NCBI GenBank assembly: GCA_002424545.1
Contig: DIKL01000058.1
Span: 1 to 27,488 of the forward strand
DNA length: 27,488 nucleotides
Direction: 5' to 3'
Source: Syntrophaceae bacterium UBA5619
Lineage (GTDB): Bacteria > Desulfobacterota > Syntrophia > Syntrophales > UBA5619
The notes beneath the pieces were generated by a model. It was given only the letters and a program-made list of their open reading frames with translations. It made no database searches and was not told the DNA's origin. The position numbers were made by a program, and so were the translations under genes. Below are positions 16,023 to 24,181 of the stretch, piece by piece (position 1 is the first letter of the stretch; each line of letters opens with the position of its first letter).

Positions 16023-16047
16023 GGTTTCGCTGTCAACTGGTTTCGCT
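16023..16047 (+). repeat. Tandem 9-bp repeat over the ABC-operon promoter
   Basis: GGTTTCGCT occurs at 16023-16031 and again at 16039-16047 with a 16-base period; the second copy touches the first base of the -35 box. Nearby GTCAA (16032-16036) and TTGAC (16047-16051) also form an inverted pair. Such an arrangement could be an operator, but two short copies can arise by chance. Confidence 0.4.
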
Positions 16048-16075
16048 TGACATTCTTTTCCATTTGGGGTTTAGT
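16047..16075 (+). promoter_or_regulatory. Likely promoter of the plus-strand ABC importer operon
   Basis: A perfect TTGACA at 16047-16052 is followed after 17 bases by TTTAGT (16070-16075, four of six). Transcription would begin near 16082 and leave a leader of about 200 bases before the binding-protein gene. Confidence 0.55.
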
Positions 16076-16287
16076 TGCAAGCCAAAAAGACGGACAGAAA
16101 AAAGGTCTTGGGAGTGAACAAGTTGAACTTCGATATCCTTTTTTGCGTTTCAGAAATTTCGGTCTGTCGACCTCTCCGATCAGCATGTTTCCAGTCCCCG
16201 TCCATCGATGAAATCCCTTTGCTTCCGAAGGCGAAAGCGATGTCCAAGAGGTTTTAAGCAGCAACCCTAAATGAGGAGGTAGCGATT

Positions 16288-17412
16288 ATGAAACGTTTTG
16301 CAGTAGTCATTGCCCTGGCGGTCATGGGTTTCTTCTGTCTGACCGGGGTCGGTTTCTCCCAGGCGATCGAGAGTGAGTTCTATCTCATCACCCCGGTCTC
16401 CAAGGATGTCCACGATCCGGCCCTGAAGGCCTTCGCGGCCTATGTGAAGAAGAAATACAACGTGGACCTCAAGACCAGCGCCATGCCGCAGGGCACGCCG
16501 GTCGCCTACGGTCAGATCGTCGAATGGAAGGGAAAGCCCCAGGCGGACGTCTTCTGGGGCGGCGAAGGAACACTCTTCGACCTGCTGGCCGAACAGGGGC
16601 TGCTGGACAAGGTGAGCATCCCCAAGGCGATGTGGGATGAGATCCCGGCCACCATCGGCAAGCCCGTGGGGCTTCCGCTGAAGGACCCCAAGGGGTTCTG
16701 GGTGGGAACGACGCTCGAACCCTACGGCCTGATCTACCAGCCGACGCTGCTCAAACGGCTCGGCGTCGAACTCAAGGACTGGGAAGATCTGCTCAATCCC
16801 AAACTCAAGGGCCAGATCGCCCAGTGCACGCCCGACCGGTCCAGTTCGAGCCATGCGAGCTACGAAGTGATCCTGGCCATGTACGGCTGGGAAAAGGGCT
16901 GGGACTGGCTGAGCAGACTGGCGGCCAACACGGGAATCTTCACGGCCCGCTCCCGCGACGTGCCGAGCGTGGTGTCCAAGGGCGAGTTCGCCGTCGGCAT
17001 GGCGGTCCCCAGCTACATGGCCTTCGCCGAGGTCCTCGGCGGCTATGACATCATGTTCGTTTACCCCAAAAACGCCTATGTGACCCCCGAGCCGATGGCG
17101 GTGCTCAAGGGTGCCCCCCATCCCAAGGCGGCCCATGCCTTCGTCGAGTTCCTGCTGACCGAAGAAGGGCAGCGGATCTTCATGGAGCGCGGCCTCTACC
17201 CCATCACCGCCAAATACAAGGTGCAGGGGGCGCCCGGCTCCGCCGCGGAGAAGGCGGTCGCGTTCACGGCCGGCATCCGCTCCTTCTATGACATCCAGGT
17301 CGGCAATGTCTACGATCCCAAGGTCGCCGGCGATAAAAAGCGGAACGCGGACGTGAACGCCTACTTCCGCAAGGAGATTGCCGAGAAGCACAAGGACCTC
17401 ATTAAAAAATAG
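16288..17412 (+). CDS. ABC transporter substrate-binding protein, ferric/phosphonate-type family
   Basis: This is a 374-residue periplasmic binding protein. MKRFAVVIALAVMGFFCLTG is the start of a Sec signal peptide, cleaved near FSQA. The mature part has the layout of the extracellular solute-binding family 1 proteins used with FbpABC or PhnSTUV importers: GKPQADVFWGGEGTLFDLLA (about 90-110), GLIYQPTLLKRLG, LKDWEDLLNPKLKGQIAQ and HPKAAHAFVEFLLTEEGQRI. The start at 16288 has a strong GAGGAGG. It heads an operon with ATPase, fused permease and a HAD phosphatase. Automatic annotation would likely say iron or 2-aminoethylphosphonate. I cannot identify ligand residues, and the linked phosphatase makes a phosphorylated substrate worth considering. 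Confidence 0.9.
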   Translation: MKRFAVVIALAVMGFFCLTGVGFSQAIESEFYLITPVSKDVHDPALKAFAAYVKKKYNVDLKTSAMPQGTPVAYGQIVEWKGKPQADVFWGGEGTLFDLLAEQGLLDKVSIPKAMWDEIPATIGKPVGLPLKDPKGFWVGTTLEPYGLIYQPTLLKRLGVELKDWEDLLNPKLKGQIAQCTPDRSSSSHASYEVILAMYGWEKGWDWLSRLAANTGIFTARSRDVPSVVSKGEFAVGMAVPSYMAFAEVLGGYDIMFVYPKNAYVTPEPMAVLKGAPHPKAAHAFVEFLLTEEGQRIFMERGLYPITAKYKVQGAPGSAAEKAVAFTAGIRSFYDIQVGNVYDPKVAGDKKRNADVNAYFRKEIAEKHKDLIKK

Positions 17413-17440
17413 TCCGCTATTTGCAAATCTCATACTGCCG

Positions 17441-17478
17441 CCCGCCCCCGGAGGACCATCGGGCTCCCCCGGGGCGGG
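17441..17478 (+). repeat. GC-rich hairpin between binding-protein and ATPase genes
   Basis: CCCGCCCCCGG (17441-17451) can pair with CCGGGGCGGG (17469-17478) with a single bulged C. It lies in the 175-base gap after the binding-protein stop. No T-tract follows, so it probably protects or processes the upstream mRNA and keeps the binding protein in excess over the membrane parts, a known arrangement for importer operons. Confidence 0.5.
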
Positions 17479-17587
17479 TGGAGAAACACGGCGAGAACCA
17501 ATTGCGGCCGGCGAACGGAGAGTTGGGACCAAAATTCAAGGATTTGCGTTTGGCGGGAATAGCCGGTGCAAACAACCAACAGGTCGG

Positions 17588-18679
17588 ATGGACAAAGCGA
17601 TGAATATTCAACTCAAAGACATGGTGAAACGATTCGGAACTCTGGAAGCGGTGAGCCACGTCTCCCTGGATATCCAGGACGGCGAACTCTTTACGCTCTT
17701 GGGTCCTTCGGGTTGCGGAAAAACGACGATTCTCCGTCTCATCGGCGGTTTTCACAAACCCGATCACGGCGAGGTCTATTTCGGGGATCGGGAGGTTTCG
17801 GGGATCCCCCCCTATGAGCGGAACATCGGCATGGTCTTTCAGAACTACGCCCTCTGGCCCCACATGACCATTTTCGACAACGTCGCCTACGGCCTCAAGA
17901 TCAAAAAAGCGGCCGGGAAGGAGGTTTCCGAGAAGGTGGGCCGAGCGCTGTCGCTGGTCAATCTGACGGGCCTTGAAAAGCGTTATCCCGGCCAGCTCTC
18001 GGGAGGCCAGCAGCAGCGCGTGGCCTTGGCCCGCGCCTTGGTCCTCAACCCGGACGTGCTTCTGCTCGACGAGCCCCTCTCCAACCTGGACGCCAAGATC
18101 CGCCAGCAGGTGCGCGCCGAAATCCGGAAGCTCCAGAAGGACCTCGCCATCACCGCCATCTACGTAACCCACGACCAGGAGGAGGCCCTGACCCTTTCGG
18201 ACCGCATCGCCGTCCTCGATCACGGGAAGCTCCAGCAACTCGGTTCCCCCCGGGATCTCTACCAGCGGCCGGAAAATCCCTTCGTGGCCGATTTCATCGG
18301 CATCAACAACCTGATCGACGGCCGGGTGAAGGAGATCCAGGAGACGAAGGGATGGATGGCCGTGGAGACCCGCTTTGGGATCATCAAATGTATCTTTGAA
18401 GCCCGGTTCAAGACCGGGGAGGCCTGCAAGGTCACCGTCCGGCCCGAGGTAGCCTCCATCAGCAACACCGATGAGACGGGCAACGACACGAACCGGATCA
18501 CCGGAAAGGTCAGCTTTGCCTCCTACATCGGCAACGCCATCCGTTACGACATCGAACTGGATCCGGAGACCGTCTTCAAGGTGGACGTGCAGAATCCCTG
18601 GAACCAGCAGCCCTTCCCCATCGGCGAAAAGGTGCATGTGAGTTTCCCCATACAGATCACCCTGGGGATTCCCGCTTAG
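17588..18679 (+). CDS. ABC transporter ATP-binding protein (ferric/spermidine-type, with TOBE domain)
   Basis: This cytoplasmic ATPase of 363 residues drives the importer. It has Walker A GPSGCGKTT (39-47), the Q-loop in MVFQNYALWPHMT, the signature LSGGQQQRVALARAL, Walker B VLLLDEPLSNLDAK and the H-loop VTHDQEEALTLSDR. The last 110 or so residues form the TOBE-type regulatory domain (TVRPEVASI is the usual R-P-E motif). ATG 17588 and ATG 17600 are both possible; neither has a strong Shine-Dalgarno, and the conserved domain begins right after the second. The frame extending back to 17378 overlaps the binding-protein gene and is rejected. The gene follows the binding-protein gene after 175 bases and precedes the permease by 18. 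Confidence 0.92.
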   Translation: MDKAMNIQLKDMVKRFGTLEAVSHVSLDIQDGELFTLLGPSGCGKTTILRLIGGFHKPDHGEVYFGDREVSGIPPYERNIGMVFQNYALWPHMTIFDNVAYGLKIKKAAGKEVSEKVGRALSLVNLTGLEKRYPGQLSGGQQQRVALARALVLNPDVLLLDEPLSNLDAKIRQQVRAEIRKLQKDLAITAIYVTHDQEEALTLSDRIAVLDHGKLQQLGSPRDLYQRPENPFVADFIGINNLIDGRVKEIQETKGWMAVETRFGIIKCIFEARFKTGEACKVTVRPEVASISNTDETGNDTNRITGKVSFASYIGNAIRYDIELDPETVFKVDVQNPWNQQPFPIGEKVHVSFPIQITLGIPA

Positions 18680-18697
18680 GAAGAGAGGATCGACCAC

Positions 18698-20410
18698 GTG
18701 AAACCAGAAAATACCGTTGCCCTGCCCAAACCCAGCGTCTGGGCGGACGTGAAACCCAGCGGATTTTTGAGTTACGGCCTCATTTGGGCCTTTTTCATCA
18801 TCTTTCTGATCTATCCCCTGATCCGGCTTTTCTACGACAGCTTCACGACCGAGACCGGGATCTTCACCATCGCCAATTTCCAGGATTTCTTCACCGATGC
18901 CTTCTATCTGAAGACCCTGATGAACTCCCTGCTCCTGGGCGTGGCCACCGTGATCACGACCTCGATCATCGGCATCGCCATCGCATTTCTGCTGTTGCGG
19001 TATGATTTCCCCGGCCGGGGGCTCTTCTCCTACCTGACGATCATCCCGATGATCATGCCGCCCCTGGTCGGCGTGATGGGGTTCGTCTTCATCCTGGGCC
19101 GCGCCGGAACGGTCAACATCATCCTCCAGGACTATTTCGGTTTTACCCATCCCGTCAACTTCATGTACGGCCTGCACGGGGTGCTTCTGGTGGAAACGCT
19201 GCACCTGTTTCCGCTGATGACGCTCTCGATCGTCGACGCCATGGGAAAGATCTCGCCCTCGCTCGACGAGGCGGCCGAAAGCGTCGGCTCCCGCGGAATC
19301 CGCAAATTCTGGGACATCACCTTCCCGCTGACCACCCCCGGCTACGTCTCCGGGGCGCTGCTGGTCTTCATCTGGACCTTCGCCGACTTCGCCACGCCGC
19401 TGGTGGTGGGGATCTCCGACCTCCTGGCCTCCCAGGCCTATCTGAACATTGTCCAGTTCGTGGACCGGCGCCTCTTCAAGATGGGAATCGTGATCTCGGC
19501 CATCATGGTGATCCTGGCGATCCTGTTTCTGATCATCGCCAAGAAATACGTGTCGATCAAGGACTACAGTTCGCTCTCCTATTCGGTGATCGAGCGCAGA
19601 AAGCTCTCACCGCTGGCGCAGGTGGGAGCGGTTTCCTTTATGGGATTCATCCTGCTTTTGGCCTTCATCCCCTACCTGGGGCTGGCGCTGGATTCCTTCG
19701 GCAAGGGTTGGGCGCTGACCCCCTTCCCGGTGAAATACACGCTTCAGTATTTCGAACGGGTGGCCTTCGAGACGCCCAAGTTCATCATCAACTCCCTGCT
19801 CTTTTCGGGGATATCGGTCGTGATCTGCATCGCCGTGGGCGTGCCCGTCGCCTGGGTGATGTCCCGGACAAAACTTCCGGGGCGGGGGGTCCTCGACTCG
19901 CTAACCACGCTGATCCTGGCGCTGCCGGGGACCGGCATCGGCATCGCTTACATGCGGGCCTTCCGGGACCCCGCTCCCTTCATGACCACGGCCCTCATCG
20001 GCATGTGGATCATCATCCCCATCGTTCTGGCGGTCCGGCGGCTCCCCTACACGGTGCGGGGGACCTTCGCCTCGCTGTTGATCGTCCACCGCTCCTTCGA
20101 GGAAGCGGCCGAGAGCGTCGGCGCCACCAAACCCCGGACCTTCAAGGACGTCACGCTCCCTCTGATCTGGAAGGGGGTCCTGGTGGGATCGCTCTACTCC
20201 TTCATCCTGGCCCTCCAGGAGGCCTCGGCCACGCTGCTGCTGGTCATACCGGGCCATGAGATGATGACGGTGGGCATCTTCAACTTCTACATCGGCGGGT
20301 CCGTCAACGAGGCGGCCGCCCTCGGCGTCATTCTGATCGTCCTCGGCGCCGCGTGCCTCTTCATCATCAACCGGCTGGCCGGCTCCAAGATGGGGGGCGT
20401 CTTCGGTTGA
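18698..20410 (+). CDS. ABC transporter permease, two fused permease domains (iron-type)
   Basis: This 570-residue inner-membrane protein carries two BPD_transp_1 domains in one chain, as in FbpB/AfuB, so a single polypeptide makes the whole channel. About twelve hydrophobic segments are visible. Each half has an EAA loop that contacts the ATPase: DEAAESVGSRGIRKFWDITF in the first half and EEAAESVGATKPRTFKDVTL in the second. The start is GTG at 18698, preceded by GAGAGGATC; no ATG near it fits the first membrane segment as well. It belongs between the ATPase and the HAD phosphatase in one plus-strand operon. Confidence 0.92.
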   Translation: MKPENTVALPKPSVWADVKPSGFLSYGLIWAFFIIFLIYPLIRLFYDSFTTETGIFTIANFQDFFTDAFYLKTLMNSLLLGVATVITTSIIGIAIAFLLLRYDFPGRGLFSYLTIIPMIMPPLVGVMGFVFILGRAGTVNIILQDYFGFTHPVNFMYGLHGVLLVETLHLFPLMTLSIVDAMGKISPSLDEAAESVGSRGIRKFWDITFPLTTPGYVSGALLVFIWTFADFATPLVVGISDLLASQAYLNIVQFVDRRLFKMGIVISAIMVILAILFLIIAKKYVSIKDYSSLSYSVIERRKLSPLAQVGAVSFMGFILLLAFIPYLGLALDSFGKGWALTPFPVKYTLQYFERVAFETPKFIINSLLFSGISVVICIAVGVPVAWVMSRTKLPGRGVLDSLTTLILALPGTGIGIAYMRAFRDPAPFMTTALIGMWIIIPIVLAVRRLPYTVRGTFASLLIVHRSFEEAAESVGATKPRTFKDVTLPLIWKGVLVGSLYSFILALQEASATLLLVIPGHEMMTVGIFNFYIGGSVNEAAALGVILIVLGAACLFIINRLAGSKMGGVFG

Positions 20411-20454
20411 CGAGCGCCCGGCCGGTATTTTCCTAAAGAAAGGCCCTTTCGGCG

Positions 20455-21231
20455 ATGTTCCAAGGGTATATCTTCGATCTGGACGGGACGGTCTACCTGG
20501 GGGAGCGCCTGATTCCCGGCGCCGAGCGGACAATCCGCCTGCTCCGGGATGCGGGGAAAAAGGTCGTCTTTCTCTCCAACAAGCCCCTCTACACCCGTGA
20601 AGACTATGCGGCGAAGCTCACGCGCCTCGGCATTCCGACGCCGCCTTCGGAGGTGGTCAATTCGACCTTCGTCCTGATCCGCTATCTGCAGAAGATCGCA
20701 ACGAATGCGAAGGTCTTCGTCATGGGGGAGTTGCCCTTTGTGGCGGAGATGGCCCGGGCCGGCTTTCGCCTCACCGAGGACCCGGGGGAGATTGAATACG
20801 TCGTGGCCGCCTTCGACCGGACCTTCGATTACCGGAAGTTCAACATTGCCTTCCAGGCGATCAAGAAAGGGGCGCACTTCATCGCCACCAACCCCGACCG
20901 GACCTGTCCCGTGGAGGGCGGAGAGCTCCCCGACTGCGCCGGGATCATCGCCGCCCTGGAGGCGACAACCCTCAAAAAGGTGGAGGTGATCGTGGGTAAA
21001 CCCTCGCCCATTACCGTCCAGGCGGCTCTCGAGGTGATGGGGTTGGCGGCTTCGGAGTGCATCCTGATCGGCGACCGGCTGGAGACGGATATCCGTATGG
21101 CTCTCGAATCAGGCATGAAAGCGGCTCTCGTCATGACCGGCGTGACCGGCCGGAAAACCCTGGAAACCTCTCCCCTTCATCCCGACTACGTCTTTGCGAG
21201 CATTGCCGATCTGGAAACCCTGCTCCGGTGA
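20455..21231 (+). CDS. HAD-IIA family phosphatase (NagD / p-nitrophenylphosphatase-like)
   Basis: This 258-residue cytoplasmic hydrolase should remove phosphate from a small phosphorylated metabolite. All HAD motifs are present: DLDGT (nucleophile Asp8, acid Asp10), Ser41 in FLSNKP, Lys182 in VGKPSP, and IGDRLETD (Asp207, Asp212). The C2-type cap between motifs II and III has the family NPD stretch followed by CPVEGGELPDCAGI. Known members act on nucleotides, phosphoglycolate, glycerol phosphate or pyridoxal phosphate, and sequence alone does not choose among them. The ATG lies 44 bases after the permease stop with AAAGG about 11 bases upstream. Being last in an importer operon suggests that it processes the imported compound, but this is inference. 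Confidence 0.9.
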   Translation: MFQGYIFDLDGTVYLGERLIPGAERTIRLLRDAGKKVVFLSNKPLYTREDYAAKLTRLGIPTPPSEVVNSTFVLIRYLQKIATNAKVFVMGELPFVAEMARAGFRLTEDPGEIEYVVAAFDRTFDYRKFNIAFQAIKKGAHFIATNPDRTCPVEGGELPDCAGIIAALEATTLKKVEVIVGKPSPITVQAALEVMGLAASECILIGDRLETDIRMALESGMKAALVMTGVTGRKTLETSPLHPDYVFASIADLETLLR

Positions 21232-21269
21232 TTCCTGCAAGAATACTGAACATCCGCTTTCCGACGGTC

Positions 21270-22373
21270 CTACGTCCCGCAATTTCCGATCAGCTCCCCG
21301 CCGTCGCGGCGGAAGTAGCAGACCGCCTCGGGGACGAACCTCATAAAAACCTTATCCCCCACATCGAAGGCGGTCTCGCCCATGACGCGCACGTTGAAGA
21401 TCCGCCCTTCCCGGCGGACCTGGAGGATCGTTTCGGACCCCGCCGGCAGAACCGCATAGGCCTCCCCGAAAACGGCATCGCCGCTTTGGACCGTCTCGAT
21501 CCGGATCTCCTCCGGCCGGACGGCCGCCGTCACCTCGGCGCCCACGTGGTCCGCGAAGGCCGGCGCGGGAAGGGAAAACGCCTCCCCCTCGAAAAAGATT
21601 CCCCCGTCCTTCCGGACGATCTTCCCGGGAATCAGGTTGATCGTGGGACTTCCGATGAAATCGGCCACGAAGAGGTTCGCGGGCCTGCGGTAGATCTCCC
21701 GGGGCGACGCGACCTGCATGAGCCTCCCCCCCTCCATCACCGCGACCCGGGTGGAGAGGGTCAGCGCCTCGGTCTGATCATGGGTCACGTAGACGGTCGT
21801 GGCTTTGGCCTCCCGGTGGAGCCGCTTGATCTCGGCGCGCATCTCGATCCGGAGTTTGGCGTCGAGGTTGGAGAGGGGCTCGTCCATCAGAAAGACACCG
21901 GGCCGGGCCACCAGCATCCGGGCCAGGGCGACCCGCTGCTGCTGGCCGCCGCTCATCTGCTGGGGATAGCGCTCCTCCATCCCTTCGAGACGCATGTAGG
22001 CGAGAGCCTCGGCGACATCCTTTTGCATCTGTGCCGCTTCGACCTTCTGGATCTCCAGTCCGAAGGCCACATTCTGCCGGACGGTCATATGGGGCCAGAG
22101 GGCATAGGACTGGAAGACGAGACCGATCCCCCGCTTCCCCGGGGAGACGAAAAGGCCTCGCTCCGCGGAGAAGACCGTCTTTCCCCCGATCCGGATCACA
22201 CCTTCGTCGGGAACCTCGAGACCGGCGATCATTCTCAGGACCGTTGTCTTTCCGCACCCCGAAGGCCCCAGGAGCGTGAGAAATTCCCCCGCCTCCACCG
22301 CAAGGTTCAGGTTGTCGACGGCAACGACGCCGCCGAACCGTTTGGTCAATCCTTCGACTTCGATCATGGCCAT
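21270..22373 (-). CDS. ABC transporter ATP-binding protein (second importer)
   Basis: This encodes the 367-residue ATPase of the minus-strand importer. It has Walker A GPSGCGKTT (36-44), the Q-loop in LVFQSYALWPHMT, the signature MSGGQQQRVALARML, Walker B VFLMDEPLSNLDAK and the H-loop YVTHDQTEALTLS. The C-terminal part is a TOBE-type domain with AVRPEEIRIE. It differs clearly from the ATPase at 17588 and is not a recent duplicate. The start at 22373 comes one base after the permease stop, and a second ATG two codons on is possible. The stop converges on the HAD gene with only 38 bases between, and no clear terminator. Confidence 0.93.
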   Translation of the reverse strand: MAMIEVEGLTKRFGGVVAVDNLNLAVEAGEFLTLLGPSGCGKTTVLRMIAGLEVPDEGVIRIGGKTVFSAERGLFVSPGKRGIGLVFQSYALWPHMTVRQNVAFGLEIQKVEAAQMQKDVAEALAYMRLEGMEERYPQQMSGGQQQRVALARMLVARPGVFLMDEPLSNLDAKLRIEMRAEIKRLHREAKATTVYVTHDQTEALTLSTRVAVMEGGRLMQVASPREIYRRPANLFVADFIGSPTINLIPGKIVRKDGGIFFEGEAFSLPAPAFADHVGAEVTAAVRPEEIRIETVQSGDAVFGEAYAVLPAGSETILQVRREGRIFNVRVMGETAFDVGDKVFMRFVPEAVCYFRRDGGELIGNCGT

Positions 22374-22374
22374 G

Positions 22375-24159
22375 TCAAATCGTCTCCCTTTTGCCGATGC
22401 GCCTCGCCAGAAACTCGCCGCCCACGACGAGGATCACGATCAGCAGGATGATCGCATCGGCAAACTGTGAATATCCCTGCTCCACGTAGCGGAAGGTCAT
22501 CGTGGTCAAGGTTCGGGTCTCGGGCGTAATGAGCAGGATGATCAGCGAGAGCTCCCGCATCGTCGAGATGAAGGCCAGGAGGAAGCCCGAAAGCGACCCG
22601 GCCAGCGTGAGCGGCAGGATGATCCTCCGGAATCGCGTCAGCCAGTTGGCGCCGGCCATTATCCCCGCCTCCTCCAGTTCGCCGGCCACCTGCATCATCG
22701 AGGAGATCCCCGACCGGGCCGAAAAGGGGAGGTTCTTCGCCACGCAGACCAGAACGAGCAGCGCAAAGGTCCCGTAGAGCGGCGGCAGCGGGCCGATGGA
22801 TCGTGAGAAAAGCGCCAGGTAGATCGCCCCGAAGGCGATGCTGGGGATCAGATAGGGGAGAAACGATCCCTGTTCCAGGAGAACCGCCAGGTTGGTTTTC
22901 CGCCCCTTGACCACGGCGTAGCCGATCAGGATCCCCATGATCCCCGTGATCACGGCGACGATCACCGACAGGCGGATGCTGTTCCAGGCCGCCCCCAGGA
23001 TCTGGCCGTTCCGCAGGATGCCGCTTTCCCCTTCGGCCAGCGCGGCCTGGCTCTCCCCGATCCAGTAGTGGAGCGTCAGGTTCCCCAGGGAGTAGTCGTT
23101 GGGGTAGAGCATCAGCGTTTGCCAGGCCAAAAGCAGCAGGGGCACGAAGACCGCCAGGCCCACGAGCGTCGCCATGAGCGAGAAGGCGGGCCAGCGCCAG
23201 GCCCCCAGGGGCGTCACGCGGCGCCGGAGCCCCTTGCCGGCGATGGTGACGAAGCTCTTCTCGCCGATCACCTTCTGGTTGAGATAGATGATGACCATGG
23301 AGATGACGATGAGCACCAGGGCGCCGATATAGGCCACGGCCGGCGTCCGGTTGACGATGCTCGTGTAGATCGTCGTGGCCAGCGTGAAATACCGGACCGG
23401 GGCGCCCAGGAAGTACGGTGTCCCGAAGGTTCCCACGGCGCGGGAGAAGGTCAGGATGAAGGCCGATATCAAGGCCGGAAGCATCAGGGGAAAGGTGATC
23501 CGCCGGAGGATCCGAAACCGGCTCGCCCCGAGCACCTCCCCCGACTCCTCGAGGTTCGAATCCAACGAGACCAGCGCCCCGGAAACGAGCAGGTAGGTGA
23601 ACGGGTAGTAGTGGAGCGAAAGGGTGATCACGATCGGGACGAACCCGTAGGCGAGCCAATCCGGCGGGGTGACGCCGAAGAGCCAGGAGCAGATGCCCAC
23701 CGCGCCGCCGATCCGCTCGTTCTTGAAAAAGTCGAGCCAGGCCAGGGCCAGGGTGTAGGAGGGAAGCACGTAGGGGATGACGGCGAAGACGGCGATCGTC
23801 TTCCGGAAGGGCATGTCGGTCCGGACGACCAGCCAGGCCATCAGCCCTCCCAGAAGCATGGCCGTAAACGAAATGGTCAGCGAGGTGGCCAGGGAGTGGA
23901 AAAGAGGCCGGTAGAAGATGTTGACGCTCAGCGGGCTCGCGAAAACGCGCAGGTAGTGGAAGAGGGTCCAGGCCCCCGGCTCGGCGCTGCGGCTCATGCG
24001 GCGGTCCGCCTCCTGCCAGACGGCCGTGTCGTGGACCAGTTGCAGAAAGGGGACGACGACAAGCCCCGCGAGGATCACCAACAGCAACAGCCCCAGGATC
24101 ACCTGGGGCTGCCTCAGCTTCAGCCCCAGGCGGTTGAGGAACGGGCTTGTCTTATCCAT
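22375..24159 (-). CDS. ABC transporter permease, two fused domains (second importer)
   Basis: This is a 594-residue inner-membrane protein with two binding-protein-dependent permease domains in one chain. The EAA loops are LEESGEVLGASRFRILRRIT in the first half and EEAGIMAGANWLTRFRRIIL in the second, each followed by P-L. About twelve membrane segments can be counted. The start is taken at ATG 24159 (MDKTSPFLNR); a TTG two codons upstream would overlap nothing either, but has no better ribosome-binding site. It lies 22 bases after the binding-protein stop and one base before the ATPase, so the three genes form one operon of the FbpABC layout, with gene order different from the plus-strand set. 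Confidence 0.92.
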   Translation of the reverse strand: MDKTSPFLNRLGLKLRQPQVILGLLLLVILAGLVVVPFLQLVHDTAVWQEADRRMSRSAEPGAWTLFHYLRVFASPLSVNIFYRPLFHSLATSLTISFTAMLLGGLMAWLVVRTDMPFRKTIAVFAVIPYVLPSYTLALAWLDFFKNERIGGAVGICSWLFGVTPPDWLAYGFVPIVITLSLHYYPFTYLLVSGALVSLDSNLEESGEVLGASRFRILRRITFPLMLPALISAFILTFSRAVGTFGTPYFLGAPVRYFTLATTIYTSIVNRTPAVAYIGALVLIVISMVIIYLNQKVIGEKSFVTIAGKGLRRRVTPLGAWRWPAFSLMATLVGLAVFVPLLLLAWQTLMLYPNDYSLGNLTLHYWIGESQAALAEGESGILRNGQILGAAWNSIRLSVIVAVITGIMGILIGYAVVKGRKTNLAVLLEQGSFLPYLIPSIAFGAIYLALFSRSIGPLPPLYGTFALLVLVCVAKNLPFSARSGISSMMQVAGELEEAGIMAGANWLTRFRRIILPLTLAGSLSGFLLAFISTMRELSLIILLITPETRTLTTMTFRYVEQGYSQFADAIILLIVILVVGGEFLARRIGKRETI

Positions 24160-24181
24160 GTTCAACCCGCCGAAAAGGGTC

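Larger units (their letters stand above)
15732..16287. other. Lower-GC divergent intergenic region
   Basis: This 556-base gap separates the divergent outer-membrane and ABC-importer genes and is visibly richer in A and T than its flanks. It holds the promoter at 16047-16075, a tandem repeat over its -35 box, and an interrupted hairpin (GGGGAT at 15787-15792 with ATCCCC at 15802-15807) in the leader of the outer-membrane gene. A 79-codon minus-strand frame (15993-15754) has AT-rich codons and contains GYGSSPYWISNENGDIYMPV, which reads more like protein than its surroundings. It matches no family I know, has no clear ribosome-binding site, and could be a gene remnant. Confidence 0.45.

Noticed and set aside
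17417-19204. 595-codon minus-strand frame opposite the ABC ATPase and permease
   Set aside because: Its composition is that of an antisense frame (Gly, Asp, His, Glu rich) and it contradicts two well-supported plus-strand genes.
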